Shown here one piece after another: positions 7,993 through 18,700 of a DNA stretch of 49,526 nucleotides; position 1 is the first letter of the stretch; each line of letters starts with the position of its first letter. The DNA is from Clostridia bacterium (GTDB lineage: Bacteria > Bacillota > Clostridia > Christensenellales > Borkfalkiaceae). A program made the position numbers and the translations under genes. The notes under the pieces were generated by a model. It did not search any database, had not been told where the DNA came from, and worked only from the letters and a program-made list of their open reading frames with translations. The DNA lies in assembly GCA_017886895.1 (NCBI GenBank), contig JAGHJD010000045.1:1-49526 (forward strand), given 5' to 3'.

Positions 7993-9585
7993 ATGCTTAG
8001 AACACTTGGGGTAATGATTGATTGTTCCAGAGATGCCGTGTATACTGTTGAAACCCTGAAAGAGTATATAAAGGTGCTTGCGGCAATGGGGTACAATGCG
8101 CTGTTATTGTACATGGAAGATGTCTATGAATTGGAAGGGGAACCATATTTTGGGTATCTGCGTGGTAAATATACTAAAAACGAATTGCGCGAGATAGATG
8201 AATTTGCCAAAAACAGCGGAATCGAGCTGATCCCATGCATTCAAACGCTTGCACATCTTGGAGGCATTACGCGCTGGAATGCATATAAAGATTTTACAGA
8301 TACGGGGGATATCCTGCTGGCAGAGGATGAGCGTACCTATATCTTGATCGAAAAAATGTTTGCGGCTTGTGCTTCGTCTTTTACTTCCAGGCGAATCAAT
8401 ATCGGTATGGATGAAGCGCATATGGTCGGGCTTGGAAAGTATTTGGACCGGCACGGATATCAGGATCGATACAGCATTTTACTGAAACACTTGCATCGGG
8501 TGCTTGAAATAGCTTCCCGCTACGGGTTCCGCCCTATGATGTGGTCGGATATGTTTTTCAGGCTCGCGGCAAAAGGAGAGTATTATTGTAACAAAACTAT
8601 CCCGCAGGAAATTATCAATGCCGTTCCTGAGGGCGTTGAACTGATATATTGGGATTATTACAGCATAGAGCGGGAACATTACAAAACAATGCTGGCGGCG
8701 CATAAACAGTTTCGCAACAGAATTGTTTTTGCGGGAGGCGCCTGGTCATGGAGCGGATTTGCTCCGGCAAACCGGTTCAGTATGCGCGCAAACTATGAAG
8801 CGTTACATGCTTGCGCAGAGAATGACGTGCAGGATGTTTTTGTAACGAGTTGGAAAGATGACGGCGCAGAATGTTCTCTTTTTGCGACATTGCCCGCCAT
8901 GCTCTGTTTTGCTGAATACGCGCGCGGAAATTACGATATCGGGAAAATCAGCACCAAATTCAAAGCAATCACGGGGATTGCCTTTGACGACTATTTATTG
9001 GCGGATGATGTAAATTTGAGTGACGATACTGCAGCACGGAATCCGTCAAAATATATGTTATATAATGATTTATTTTTAGGTATTTTCGACTGCTTTGTGA
9101 AAGAAACGGACGCGGAAAAATTTACAGAATTAAAAGAGCGGCTGGATATGGTTGCGAAAAACAAGAGATATGGGTACATTTTCCGGACGCTATCTGCCTT
9201 GTGCGGCGTATTGGAGATCAAATATTCGCTGGGTAATAGAACGCGGCAGGCATACAGAGCGGGTGATCGTGCGGCGTTGGAGCATATGCAAGAGGAATAT
9301 ACAGTACTGATCCGCAGGCTGAAAAAGTTTTACCGCTTGTTTCGCGCTCAGTGGGACAAGGAGTGCAAGCCGAATGGCTTTGAAAAGCACGACATTCGTT
9401 TTGGCGGGCTGATTTTCCGCACAGAGCATTGCCGCAAGCAGATTGAAGAGTATTGCCGGGGCAAGCGCAAAGACATTAATATGTTGAACGAAGATATCTT
9501 GCCTTTCGATCAAACATTGGAAAAAGGGCAATATATTAATTTTAACCGCTGGCACAATACGGCGATGATCAAGCCGCTGCAATAA
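7993..9585 (+). CDS. GH20-family beta-N-acetylhexosaminidase, cytoplasmic
   Basis: A protein of about 530 aa that likely removes terminal N-acetylhexosamine from imported oligosaccharides. A TIM barrel begins at once (LGVMIDCSRDAV), with YTKNELREIDEFA, ELIPCIQTLAHL and the GH20 Asp-Glu pair in GMDEAHMVG (D140-E141), then MMWSDMFFR and IYWDYY. There is no signal peptide, so it acts inside the cell on products of the importers. The ORF track begins at 7948 inside nagA; ATG 7993 matches the family start and has GGAG 10 nt upstream. It lacks the usual N-terminal GH20b domain. It ends 22 bp from the convergent araC gene with no clear terminator between. Confidence 0.82.
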   Translation: MLRTLGVMIDCSRDAVYTVETLKEYIKVLAAMGYNALLLYMEDVYELEGEPYFGYLRGKYTKNELREIDEFAKNSGIELIPCIQTLAHLGGITRWNAYKDFTDTGDILLAEDERTYILIEKMFAACASSFTSRRINIGMDEAHMVGLGKYLDRHGYQDRYSILLKHLHRVLEIASRYGFRPMMWSDMFFRLAAKGEYYCNKTIPQEIINAVPEGVELIYWDYYSIEREHYKTMLAAHKQFRNRIVFAGGAWSWSGFAPANRFSMRANYEALHACAENDVQDVFVTSWKDDGAECSLFATLPAMLCFAEYARGNYDIGKISTKFKAITGIAFDDYLLADDVNLSDDTAARNPSKYMLYNDLFLGIFDCFVKETDAEKFTELKERLDMVAKNKRYGYIFRTLSALCGVLEIKYSLGNRTRQAYRAGDRAALEHMQEEYTVLIRRLKKFYRLFRAQWDKECKPNGFEKHDIRFGGLIFRTEHCRKQIEEYCRGKRKDINMLNEDILPFDQTLEKGQYINFNRWHNTAMIKPLQ

Positions 9586-9607
9586 AGTTTGGCATGACTT
9601 TCTTGTT

Positions 9608-10405
9608 TCAAACGATAACGCGTTCAGACGATGGCGAGTAGCCGAACAGCGCTACATATTGTTGATAAAATGAAACGTAGTTTGAAAAGCCGATCTGCTC
9701 ATAAATCTGTGTTGGTTTTTTCCCTGCTCTGAGTAAAGATTGCGCGTGCAGCAGGCGCTTGGTCGTGATGTATTTTTTGGGAGAAATATTCAACGTTTCC
9801 TTGAACAGGCGAAAGAAATAATTTTGCGCAACGAACAGGGCGTTGCTTATTTCGCCGATATTTTTGATTGTGAATAAGTGTTCATTGATGTATGCCAGTG
9901 CCTTTTGGATCAATGGAGACACAACATTCTGTTGTTGGTTGAAGTTATCATCGAGTGCAAGGATATTGTACAAAATTTCTGTCAGCAATGCAGAAAGCAG
10001 ATCTTGGAACTCATCTTTCGGAAATATTTTTTCATAGAAGGGCATCCGTTTGAAATTTTCCTTGATTATCGTATGGTTAGAACAGTTTAAAACATCCAGG
10101 TTCCTTGGGATTTTAAAAAGAAGGCGAGTTAAAGGGTGATTTAGCGGTATTAACAGGTTATAGCGTTCATAATCGGTATTGGAATTGATTTGCATGAAGT
10201 GCAACTCAGCAGGGTGCGTGATGACCAGATCGTATTTTTGCAGGTCATAACGTCTGTTTTCTACGATATACGAAACATCACCGTGAACGTATAGGATCAG
10301 TTCAAAGGCATTGTGCATATGCGAAGTAAACCGCTCTTTCAGGGAATGGTAGGCAATATGGTTGTAGGTCAATTGCTGGCTTTGTGTAAGAAAAGTATGT
10401 TCCAT
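9608..10405 (-). CDS. AraC-family transcription regulator
   Basis: A 265-aa regulator with an N-terminal cupin-type sensing domain (about 15-100; FELILYVHGDVSY, HPAELHFM) and a C-terminal double helix-turn-helix (about 165-265; IGEISNALFVAQNYFFRLFKE and IYEQIGFSNYVSFYQQY). It is the only clear minus-strand gene. It is divergent from the 10558-22352 operon, which it most likely controls in response to a sugar. It has its own consensus promoter and an AAAGGAG site. An out-of-frame ATG lies a few bases before the start. Confidence 0.92.
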   Translation of the reverse strand: MEHTFLTQSQQLTYNHIAYHSLKERFTSHMHNAFELILYVHGDVSYIVENRRYDLQKYDLVITHPAELHFMQINSNTDYERYNLLIPLNHPLTRLLFKIPRNLDVLNCSNHTIIKENFKRMPFYEKIFPKDEFQDLLSALLTEILYNILALDDNFNQQQNVVSPLIQKALAYINEHLFTIKNIGEISNALFVAQNYFFRLFKETLNISPKKYITTKRLLHAQSLLRAGKKPTQIYEQIGFSNYVSFYQQYVALFGYSPSSERVIV

Positions 10406-10429
10406 AGCATTGCTTGCTCCTTTATAGCT

Positions 10430-10458
10430 ATTATATATGATTTCACTTCATTCGTCAA
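10430..10458 (-). promoter_or_regulatory. araC promoter
   Basis: On the minus strand TTGACG is followed by 17 bp and a perfect TATAAT. It lies about 40 bp from the divergent + strand promoter, so one regulator-binding region could serve both. Confidence 0.75.
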
Positions 10459-10498
10459 GTATTGGTTATTTTTGTTAATATAAAGTTGTTTTTTCATA

Positions 10499-10527
10499 TG
10501 GACATTAAGATTGTTTTATTTTAAAAT
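10499..10527 (+). promoter_or_regulatory. Promoter of the surface-protein/importer operon
   Basis: TGGACA, 17 bp, TAAAAT on the + strand. It is followed by a TTTAGGAGA ribosome site and the ATG at 10558. The spacer between the two divergent promoters (10459-10498) is the likely AraC target. Confidence 0.6.
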
Positions 10528-10557
10528 ATAGGTAAGTAAATTTAGGAGAACGTCAAC

Positions 10558-11631
10558 ATGAAAAAGTTAAATTTAGCGATCATAGGGCAAGGCAGAAGCG
10601 GCAAGGGCATTCACGGCGTATATTACCGTTCTGAAAGCAACAAGTATTATACGGTCAAATATGTTGTTGACGAAGATGACTACCGCCGTGAGCTTGCGCG
10701 CACTCTGTATCCCGGTTGTACTGTATTTGCGGACTATCGGGCATTGTTCGATTGTAAAGATATCGATGTTGTGGTGAACGCATCTTTTTCCAATCAACAT
10801 TATCCTATTACGTTGGATCTGTTGCAGCACGGGTTGAACGTGCTGACGGAGAAACCCTTTGCAAAGAGCCGCAATGAGTGCGAGACGCTGATCAAAACGG
10901 CGAAAGCGAATAATGCGGTGCTTGCCGTGTTTCAGCAGACGTTTTATGCGCCGATTTATCAAAAGGCGCAGGCTGTTCTCGCTTCCGGCATTTTGGGCAA
11001 AATAGAACAGATCAGTATCCGTTACAACGGATTCTCCCGCAGATGGGACTGGCAGACGCTGCAAAATCGGTTGGGCGGCGGACTATACAATAACGGCCCG
11101 CATCCGATCGGGCTGGGGCTCGGCTTTCTTGGGTTTGACGAGAATATTTCCGTTTTGTATGCGAAGTGCGCCTGTACTGCGTTGACAAGCGGTGACGGTG
11201 ACGACTATGCCAAAGTGCTGTTTACCGCTCCCGCGAAACCGCTTATCGACGTAGAGGTTTTGTCGGACGATGCCTATGCCGATTATGCAGTGAAAATAAA
11301 GGGTGGCAAGGGCACCTATGTTTCTACGCAGTCTGATTACAAATATACCTATATTATAGACGGGGAAAATCCGCCGCGCCCTTATGTTGAGGGCACGCTT
11401 CGCAAAGAAAACGGCGATCCCTGCTATTGTTCGGAGACCCTTATCAAGCATGAAGAGAGCGGGAAATTTGAAGGTACGCCCTTTGATGTGGGAACGAGCC
11501 TGCTCTACGAAGATCTGTACTTTGCGATTACGCAGGGAAGAAAAATGATGATCACGCCTGAATATGCGGCACAGATCATTGGAATTATTGAGACGGCACA
11601 TGCGCTGAGCCCGTTGCCGTGCAAGTATTAA
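10558..11631 (+). CDS. Gfo/Idh/MocA-family oxidoreductase
   Basis: A 357-aa NAD(P)-dependent dehydrogenase with a Rossmann start (LAIIGQGRSGKGIHG), the TEKPF motif (K99-P100) and a C-terminal substrate domain containing GGGLYNNGPHP. It is the first gene of the AraC-linked operon and is followed 15 bp later by a second, divergent member of the same superfamily. Such pairs often act on one modified sugar. AT-leaning composition matches the rest of this operon. The substrate is unknown. Confidence 0.87.
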   Translation: MKKLNLAIIGQGRSGKGIHGVYYRSESNKYYTVKYVVDEDDYRRELARTLYPGCTVFADYRALFDCKDIDVVVNASFSNQHYPITLDLLQHGLNVLTEKPFAKSRNECETLIKTAKANNAVLAVFQQTFYAPIYQKAQAVLASGILGKIEQISIRYNGFSRRWDWQTLQNRLGGGLYNNGPHPIGLGLGFLGFDENISVLYAKCACTALTSGDGDDYAKVLFTAPAKPLIDVEVLSDDAYADYAVKIKGGKGTYVSTQSDYKYTYIIDGENPPRPYVEGTLRKENGDPCYCSETLIKHEESGKFEGTPFDVGTSLLYEDLYFAITQGRKMMITPEYAAQIIGIIETAHALSPLPCKY

Positions 11632-11646
11632 ATTGAGGAGGGGAGT

Positions 11647-12534
11647 ATGAACATAGGCATTTTAGGTGCAGAAAACTCACATGCGCTAAACTTTGCAAAA
11701 TATCTGAACCTGCCGGGCGAAAGCGGCTATCCATTTCCGGATGTCCGCGTAACGCATATCTATGCGTTTGACAGGCAGCAGGCGGAAAGGGTAGCGCAGG
11801 CGGCGGACATCAGGAATGTAATGAACGACCCGATCCGCTTGATCGAGGAGAGCGACGCCGTGATGATTGTGTTTCGCGACGGAAAGTATCATTACCGTTA
11901 TGCCGCTGAATCCATCCGCAGGAGGAAACCCACTTGGGTAGATAAACCGATCGCGATCGATCCTCAGGAAGCGCTGCAACTGGTTGAGATGGCAAAGCAG
12001 ACCGGGGTGCCGCTGAGCGGAGGCTCCTGCTGCAAATGGACGCCTGATGTTGTCGCTGTCCGCAACAAGGTACAATCCGGCGAGATCGTTCCGTTGACGG
12101 CGATGATTAATTTTCCCGTCATGCTGAACAGCGAATACAGCGGCATCCATTTTTATGCCTCACATTTGGTCGAAATGGCGACGGAGATTTTCGGGTTTGC
12201 TGTTCAGAGCGTATATGCGCAACAAAAAAAGGACGGCATCACCGCGATTTTTGAATATGAGGACAAAAATATAGTCCTGTCTTTCTTATCATCCAAAAAA
12301 TATGCCTGTTATATAATTGAGCCGGATAAGACGGAGATGTTTAAGATCGACACGGATAATTTGGCGGAGTTGGGCGTAAAGGACTTCATGCATGCAATCC
12401 GTACAGGCACACCGCAGAATACGCCTATAAATTTGTATCGTTACACGGTGCTTGTAAATGCAATAAAGGATTCAATGGATACAGGGAAGCAAGTAATTCC
12501 CGAATTGAAATTACAACAAAACGGCTGCAAATAA
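11647..12534 (+). CDS. Gfo/Idh/MocA-family oxidoreductase, short form
   Basis: A 295-aa protein with a Rossmann-like N-terminus (MNIGILGAENSHA) and DKPIAI in place of the usual EKP (K100). The substrate domain is compact. The GAENSH loop is unusual against the GxGxxG of typical members and may mark a subgroup. It has a GAGGAGGGG ribosome site and is followed 14 bp later by the first giant surface protein. It presumably works with the preceding dehydrogenase on the same imported sugar. Confidence 0.8.
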   Translation: MNIGILGAENSHALNFAKYLNLPGESGYPFPDVRVTHIYAFDRQQAERVAQAADIRNVMNDPIRLIEESDAVMIVFRDGKYHYRYAAESIRRRKPTWVDKPIAIDPQEALQLVEMAKQTGVPLSGGSCCKWTPDVVAVRNKVQSGEIVPLTAMINFPVMLNSEYSGIHFYASHLVEMATEIFGFAVQSVYAQQKKDGITAIFEYEDKNIVLSFLSSKKYACYIIEPDKTEMFKIDTDNLAELGVKDFMHAIRTGTPQNTPINLYRYTVLVNAIKDSMDTGKQVIPELKLQQNGCK

Positions 12535-12548
12535 GGAGGAATTTATTG

Positions 12549-15500
12549 ATGAATGTAAAGACAAAACAGGGCATCCTGGTTATGCTTATTTTTTGCATTG
12601 TGCTCAGCATTGCCCTGGCACTCTGTTTTCATTTCAGCATAAAATCTGTGCTGGCAGTAGGAGGAGGTTCCGATTATTTCATCACGGACCAAACAGATAA
12701 TGAAACTGTAGAGGTTGATTATTATAACGATTGCTATAAGGAAGGGAATCTTCCCGGCAATGTCATCATAGCGCTTGACAGGGATATCGGAGCGAGTTTG
12801 ACGTTTACAACGAGCGGGCGCGTCAATAGTATCAAATGGGCAGTGTGCATTGAGAAAGAAGATGACACTTATAAGGTGACCCAAAGTGGGTCTGGATTTA
12901 CAGCGGTTGGAACGTCCACGGGCAATGGCGGGACAGTCGATATTCCGCAGGACGGGTATATCCTGTTTGCCAAAGGCGACAAATGGAGTACCGAACTGCA
13001 AAAACTTAAAGTTGGTGATACAGTCAGTGCGTTACAGAAGGCGGACGGTACCGTTACGGCATGGAACAATGAATTGAAGCAGGCAGTCGCCGTCAGAGGG
13101 ACGAATGAACTCAGAGACGGAAAGACGACCGTATATACGGAAGGATATTTTTCGACAGTTTCCGGAACTGCTTACAGCATTGTGACAGCCGTTGCCGATA
13201 CGGAAAGTGATGACTATATTGTAACAAGCAAAAGAATGTATGCAAGCAGCAGTTCGGCGCAGGATATCATCGTCCCCTCCGGGGGGATTGTTTTGGTTTC
13301 ATCGGGCGAGATACAGGCGGGTTCTACATATAGTTATGCAAATCCTTTCATGCAGGCAACGAAAGCAGGCGATACGATCAGTATAGAGATTCCGGAAAGG
13401 AGCGGCGTGGCAAGGTATATCCGTAACACGACGCAAAGCTCGGTTATTCCCGTCTACTTCTATAATGATTTTTATAAAGATTCCGGTAATAGTTCGTGCA
13501 TAGGCAATATTCCCAACCATTCCGTTGTTTATATTGACAGGACGGTTTTGCCTGACGGCAATTTAGAGATCCGCAATGGCGCAGGGAAAAATATTGTTGC
13601 GCTTGTCGCAAGCCCTAATGGAGAGAATCAATATACCGCAGCCGCATCCGTTGTCCCTTCAAACAGTGACAGCAGCAATTATGAGCTCACTATTCCTGAA
13701 GACGGGTATGTGTTGTTTGCGCGGGGTTTTGAATGCGATACACTTAAGGCAGTAAACGGCGGCGATACTTTGAGCGGGCTTTTTGAAAGGAAAGGGAACG
13801 ATTACAGCACGGCAACGCTGCAAAGCGATAACGGCTATTATGTACTGGATATCCCGGAGAAATTGAATGTAAGGGGCGGAAATTTCAGTGTTTATTCGGG
13901 GACAGATGTGTCGCTGACGGAAAAAGACGGCTATATCTTGGCAGCATATGATTTTGAGAAGAATGTTTACATCGTTTCCGAATGCGGTAAGGGGACCGGC
14001 AGCAGCATGACCGTTCCGTCCAATTCAATTCTTCTCGTACAAGATACAACTCTTGCAGACAAATTTAATTATAGCCGTCCTGCCGTTCTGAATGCGGTTG
14101 CGGGTACCGTCATTACATATGATGGATACGAACCGCAGAGGGAGCAACTTCCTGCTGTTGATTTGACTATCAACGGTTATGTGGTGGACGGGATCAATCC
14201 CGCAAGTGCCGGCTATAATATGGATGGAAAGATCATCGTCTACACATCCACGGAGATGCGCGAGCGCGACGCAGAATACGGTAGCGAGATAAATGCCCCG
14301 TATAGGGTGATGACATATGCGCGTTCGGAGGCGGGCGTTAAAAATATCAGTGTTCGGATGCAAAAAACGCAGTCCGGTTATAAGCATATCGTTGCGGCAA
14401 TCACCGACGGTTCCGAGGCGGCAAAGATCCCGTATGACGGATATATTATCAGTATCCCCGCCGCGGCGACAGGATATATCGAGCTGACAGGATTGCAGGT
14501 CGGGGAAGAACTTACGCTTGCAGGGAGCGATTCAGCTTTCCGGCTTCCGGAATATGTTCTTGATAATGTTACGAAAAATATACGGATCGAACTCAGCGGA
14601 ATGAACATCGATCCTGACTACTCCGGGTTCATCGTTTATTACGACGAAACGTTCGGTGCTGCAGATCCCGCTAAGGCATGGCGCCAGCGTGTGATCGTAA
14701 ATGCCGAGGGGATGATCACGGGCACGCATGCTTATGGCAGTGCGGTAGAGCCTGTTACGATCCCCGCGGGAGGGTTTGTTCTCACGGCAAACGGGGCGAC
14801 GGCGGGCTGTGCGGAGCTGAACACATTCTCGGTCGGCGACACGTTAGAGTTCTACAATATTCATGGGGAAACGGATGCAACGCTTGCCTCGCTTTCCGTC
14901 AATTCCGATGCGGTGGAAAATTTTACTCCTTCGCGGTACCACTATTATGTATATCTCGAAAAGGGAGCCGCAGTGCCGGAGGTAACTTATACGGCATCGA
15001 ATGCAAATGCGCAGGTTTCGGTGCAAATGCCCGCGTCGTTGCCGGGTAATTGTGTGATCACGGTAACGGCTGAGGACGAGGCAACCGTATTCACGTATAC
15101 GATTGAACTGTTGTATAATTACAGCAGGGATATGGGATTGGCTTCTGTCACGGTCGGAGGATCGGTGTGGAGCAGTTTTGATCCTGCGGCAGAACCGAAC
15201 TATTATTATATTGAGAAAGGGGAACCCATTCCCGATATCAGTGCTGTTGCAACTTCTGAATTTGCAACGGTTACATGCGAGCAGGCAAGTGAATCTACTT
15301 TGCGCGCGGTGATCCGTGTTGTAGCAGAGGATACTGCATACATCAAAGAATACGTCATCGAATTTGTGGAAGTGGATCTTTCACTTTCAGAGATCCTTTT
15401 GGACGGCGAAGCACTTACCCTTTCCGGCGAACGTGAATATACAGTTCCGATTCCTGCGGGAACAGAGATGTATCCCGTGGTTTCCGCGACAGGTACCGAT

Positions 15501-15761
15501 CTTTCGGCTCACATTTCGATCGTTCAGGCGGGAGGTACAAGAAACCGTGCCGTTATTACAGTCACAAATTACGGGCTCTCTGCTGAATATACAATTCTTT
15601 TCGATTTAGAAGGCTCGGCAGAAGAGCAGCCGCCCGAAGATAGCGGTACTATGCCCGCGTGGCAGATAGTTCTGATTATCGGCGGGGCGCTCGCCGGGGT
15701 AGGAATTATAGTCGGACTTTCCATGTATTTTACCAAAAAACGTAGGGGAAATAAGCAGTGA
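12549..15761 (+). CDS. Giant membrane-anchored surface protein with repeated beta-modules and cadherin-like domains
   Basis: About 1070 aa. A signal peptide covers residues 1-38. Four to six repeats of a roughly 130-200-aa beta-rich module follow, each containing IP-x-x-GY-IL-x-A-G and then a VGDT-type turn (for example IPQDGYILFAKG, IPEDGYVLFARG, IPYDGYIISIP, IPAGGFVLTANG). Three cadherin-like beta-sandwich repeats (about 775-1025; LASLSV, LASVTV, LSEILL starts) precede a C-terminal membrane helix and basic tail KKRRGNKQ. It has no visible catalytic domain. It likely binds glycans or spaces enzymes on the cell surface. The same module occurs in the next protein. The start ATG 12549 has GGAGG 8 nt upstream; the TTG at 12546 is an alternative. 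Confidence 0.75.
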   Translation: MNVKTKQGILVMLIFCIVLSIALALCFHFSIKSVLAVGGGSDYFITDQTDNETVEVDYYNDCYKEGNLPGNVIIALDRDIGASLTFTTSGRVNSIKWAVCIEKEDDTYKVTQSGSGFTAVGTSTGNGGTVDIPQDGYILFAKGDKWSTELQKLKVGDTVSALQKADGTVTAWNNELKQAVAVRGTNELRDGKTTVYTEGYFSTVSGTAYSIVTAVADTESDDYIVTSKRMYASSSSAQDIIVPSGGIVLVSSGEIQAGSTYSYANPFMQATKAGDTISIEIPERSGVARYIRNTTQSSVIPVYFYNDFYKDSGNSSCIGNIPNHSVVYIDRTVLPDGNLEIRNGAGKNIVALVASPNGENQYTAAASVVPSNSDSSNYELTIPEDGYVLFARGFECDTLKAVNGGDTLSGLFERKGNDYSTATLQSDNGYYVLDIPEKLNVRGGNFSVYSGTDVSLTEKDGYILAAYDFEKNVYIVSECGKGTGSSMTVPSNSILLVQDTTLADKFNYSRPAVLNAVAGTVITYDGYEPQREQLPAVDLTINGYVVDGINPASAGYNMDGKIIVYTSTEMRERDAEYGSEINAPYRVMTYARSEAGVKNISVRMQKTQSGYKHIVAAITDGSEAAKIPYDGYIISIPAAATGYIELTGLQVGEELTLAGSDSAFRLPEYVLDNVTKNIRIELSGMNIDPDYSGFIVYYDETFGAADPAKAWRQRVIVNAEGMITGTHAYGSAVEPVTIPAGGFVLTANGATAGCAELNTFSVGDTLEFYNIHGETDATLASLSVNSDAVENFTPSRYHYYVYLEKGAAVPEVTYTASNANAQVSVQMPASLPGNCVITVTAEDEATVFTYTIELLYNYSRDMGLASVTVGGSVWSSFDPAAEPNYYYIEKGEPIPDISAVATSEFATVTCEQASESTLRAVIRVVAEDTAYIKEYVIEFVEVDLSLSEILLDGEALTLSGEREYTVPIPAGTEMYPVVSATGTDLSAHISIVQAGGTRNRAVITVTNYGLSAEYTILFDLEGSAEEQPPEDSGTMPAWQIVLIIGGALAGVGIIVGLSMYFTKKRRGNKQ

Positions 15762-18700
15762 GGAAAAAATTAATTTTTATATTGTTGGTTGCGGCACTTT
15801 TTTGTCTGATGGCCGGCTTTATGGTTGTGGTCGTGGCGGCGGAAACAAATACGGTCACGGCAGACCTGATCGATCCGATCACGCTGACCCGCGGCGAAAG
15901 GGCTTCTGACACAGATCAGGACCGGACCCTTATTATTGAAACGGCAAGTTCTGATGAAATAGCCGATAAAGTGATTGTTTATACGGGCAGGTTCTACTAT
16001 ATGGATTCCTATGTCCGTACGGGTGCGGTAGAATATGCGGTAGCGATTACAGAACAAGGGCACCAGATCGTTACAAAATATGAACCCATTGCGCAAGGCG
16101 CCGAACAGGGGAACGAAATCCCTGTTCCCGGATATCTGCTCAGTATCCCGGCATCAAAAGCAGAGAGCTGCGATTTTGCAGAAGGCGATATCATCACCAT
16201 TTCCAATGCAGGGGATATCCCGTCTGTTTCACAAACGGTCGATAACCTGACCAAGCGTGTCCGCGTTGAAATTCAAAATCTGAATGCGGCGACCAATACT
16301 TATGCCGGGTCGGTGTACTATGGAAACGATTATGGTGACGTAACGGGGCAGAATAGCTATAACCGTGAAGTCGGCTTTTCGCTCCTTACCACAGGCGATG
16401 ATGTGGGAAAATTCCGAGTGACAGAATACCGTCAGCTTTTAGCGGATACGCGGCAGGAATGGGTGAACGGTGAATCGAGTGATGTGGCTTGGAACAGAGA
16501 TTTTCCCATTCCGGATCCCGGGTTTGCCCTGATTGCGGCGAATGTGGAAGATTATGATGATCCGTATGTCCATGCAGTATTCGGCATGCTCAACAGGGAT
16601 GTTGCTTTTTCGCTGGGCGATCTTGTAGAGCTTTCCGGAAAGCAGTTCTTTGATTTCGAATATGAAGTTACGCACAGTTATGACTATCTGAATCCGGGGC
16701 CTGAAAATGTATTGGGACAAGGGTATCCGGAGAATCGGGGTGCAGAGCAGATGATGATTTATACGCACTCCGTGGAAGACGGTTCCAGTGAGTTAAAAAC
16801 GAATGAATACGGATTTGAAGCGGCAGTCGATCAAAACGGGGTGATCGTCAAAATCGCTGTAAACGTTATCGATATCCCGGAAGGAGGTTTTGTCGTTTCG
16901 GCACAGGGTCTGCTTCGTGACTGGGCACGTACGTACTTCAAAATGGGTGCAACGGTAACATATAACGAGCAGAACAAAACATTCACGGTAAATTATACGC
17001 TCAATGCAATGAAGAGCCAGTTGGAAACGGATCTGAGCACATACAGGACAGAAGTGGAGGTCTACAAAAACGGCCTGTATGATTTGGATACGACGAATCT
17101 GGAATCTTATTTGGAAGAACTGACCGAGACGGGGGAGCGAATGGTCGAGGTAATAGACTATATCCAAGCATATCCTGATCTTGCAGGGGAAGAACTTCTT
17201 GAACAGCAGATCGAACTTCGCAATCTGCGCGATGAGTTCGAGGCGATCAAAGTAAATATGTCTGTTTCGTCTGTCGAAAGTCGTGTCGTTGAAGGCAGGG
17301 GCGTATGGCATGTTCCGAACGTTGACGGAACAGAAACTTCTCTTGCAGGAATCCGCGGTGTGCTGGATGTGTTTGAAAACATGAACCTGAACATGATTTT
17401 CCTGGAAGGGTATTATGCAGGATACACGCACTCTGTGAGCCAATATGTACCGCAGAATCCCTATACAAAAGCATATGATTACAGCGGCACGGAGGCGGAC
17501 GAACAATACGGGAACGATTATTTCAAAGCATTTGTGACAGAGGCAAAAAAACGGGGTTTTGAAGTGCACGTTTCCATTACTGTGTATTATATGAGCAGAA
17601 CAGATCGTTGGGTTGATGAGCCTGACCGGCTTGCGACTGTTCATCCTGAGTGGGTCAATGTTTCCAATGAGGGCTATACAGCCACCAGTGATGGTCATCA
17701 GGCCATTTTTGCAGACCCCGCCAATGATGCATACCATGACATGTTGGTGAATTATGTAACAGAATTGTTCACGTTGTATCCAGAGGTGGACGGCATCAAT
17801 CTCGATTATATCCGCTATCCGGATAAGTCATCGGCAGGGCGCGAGTTCGGTTACACAATGACATCCGTGCAAAAATTCCTGGATACATACGGGTATACAT
17901 TCCGCGGCGATGATAACCCGGATGAGGCGCAGCTGCGTGCAGATTTCGATAAATTTATATCCTCGGACGCAACGATCGATGCGCAGTGGGATAATTTCCG
18001 CCGGTCACTGGTCACGCAGATGGTGGTGGACCTGCGTGATGCGATGCGTGCCGTAAAGCCGGGCGGGCTTGTCTCTATTGCGACAGGGCCTTCCCCCGAT
18101 GAGTCAAAGAACAATTTATACCAGGATTGGGGACAATGGGTCAGAAGCGGCATTATTGATCTCTGCACGCCGATGGCATATTATACGGATGCCGATGTAG
18201 TTGAAAATATCGCGGGGCAGGAAATCACCATAATCAACAATCTCGCTTATAATTACGTCGGGCTGGGACCGTACCTGAAACTTGCTCCGAATGAATGGGT
18301 AAATCAGATCAGTGCCGCGCAGTCGGCAGGAGCAATGGGGTATGCTCTTTTCAGTTCGGAGCAGGTGTTAACAGATCCGGATGCTGTAGCACTTGTAACG
18401 CAGACGGCAAACAAGAATGAAGCCGTTGTTCCTCATGCGGCGACCTCCGTGATCCTGGATGCATTTTTTACTTCGATCCTCGAAAAAGCGGACAAGTATT
18501 ATCTGCCTAATAATAGCATGACGCAAACGCAGTATGATAGTTTGGCTGCAGTATTTGCCGATATCCAGGCGATGCCGGACACGACGGCGAAAGAGCTTTA
18601 TGCGATCTACGAAAGGGTGCAAAACCTTATCAGCAACGTAGACGATTATGTCTCGTTCTACGCAGAAAGCAGGCTCCGTTCCGATTTGAATCTGTTGTCA

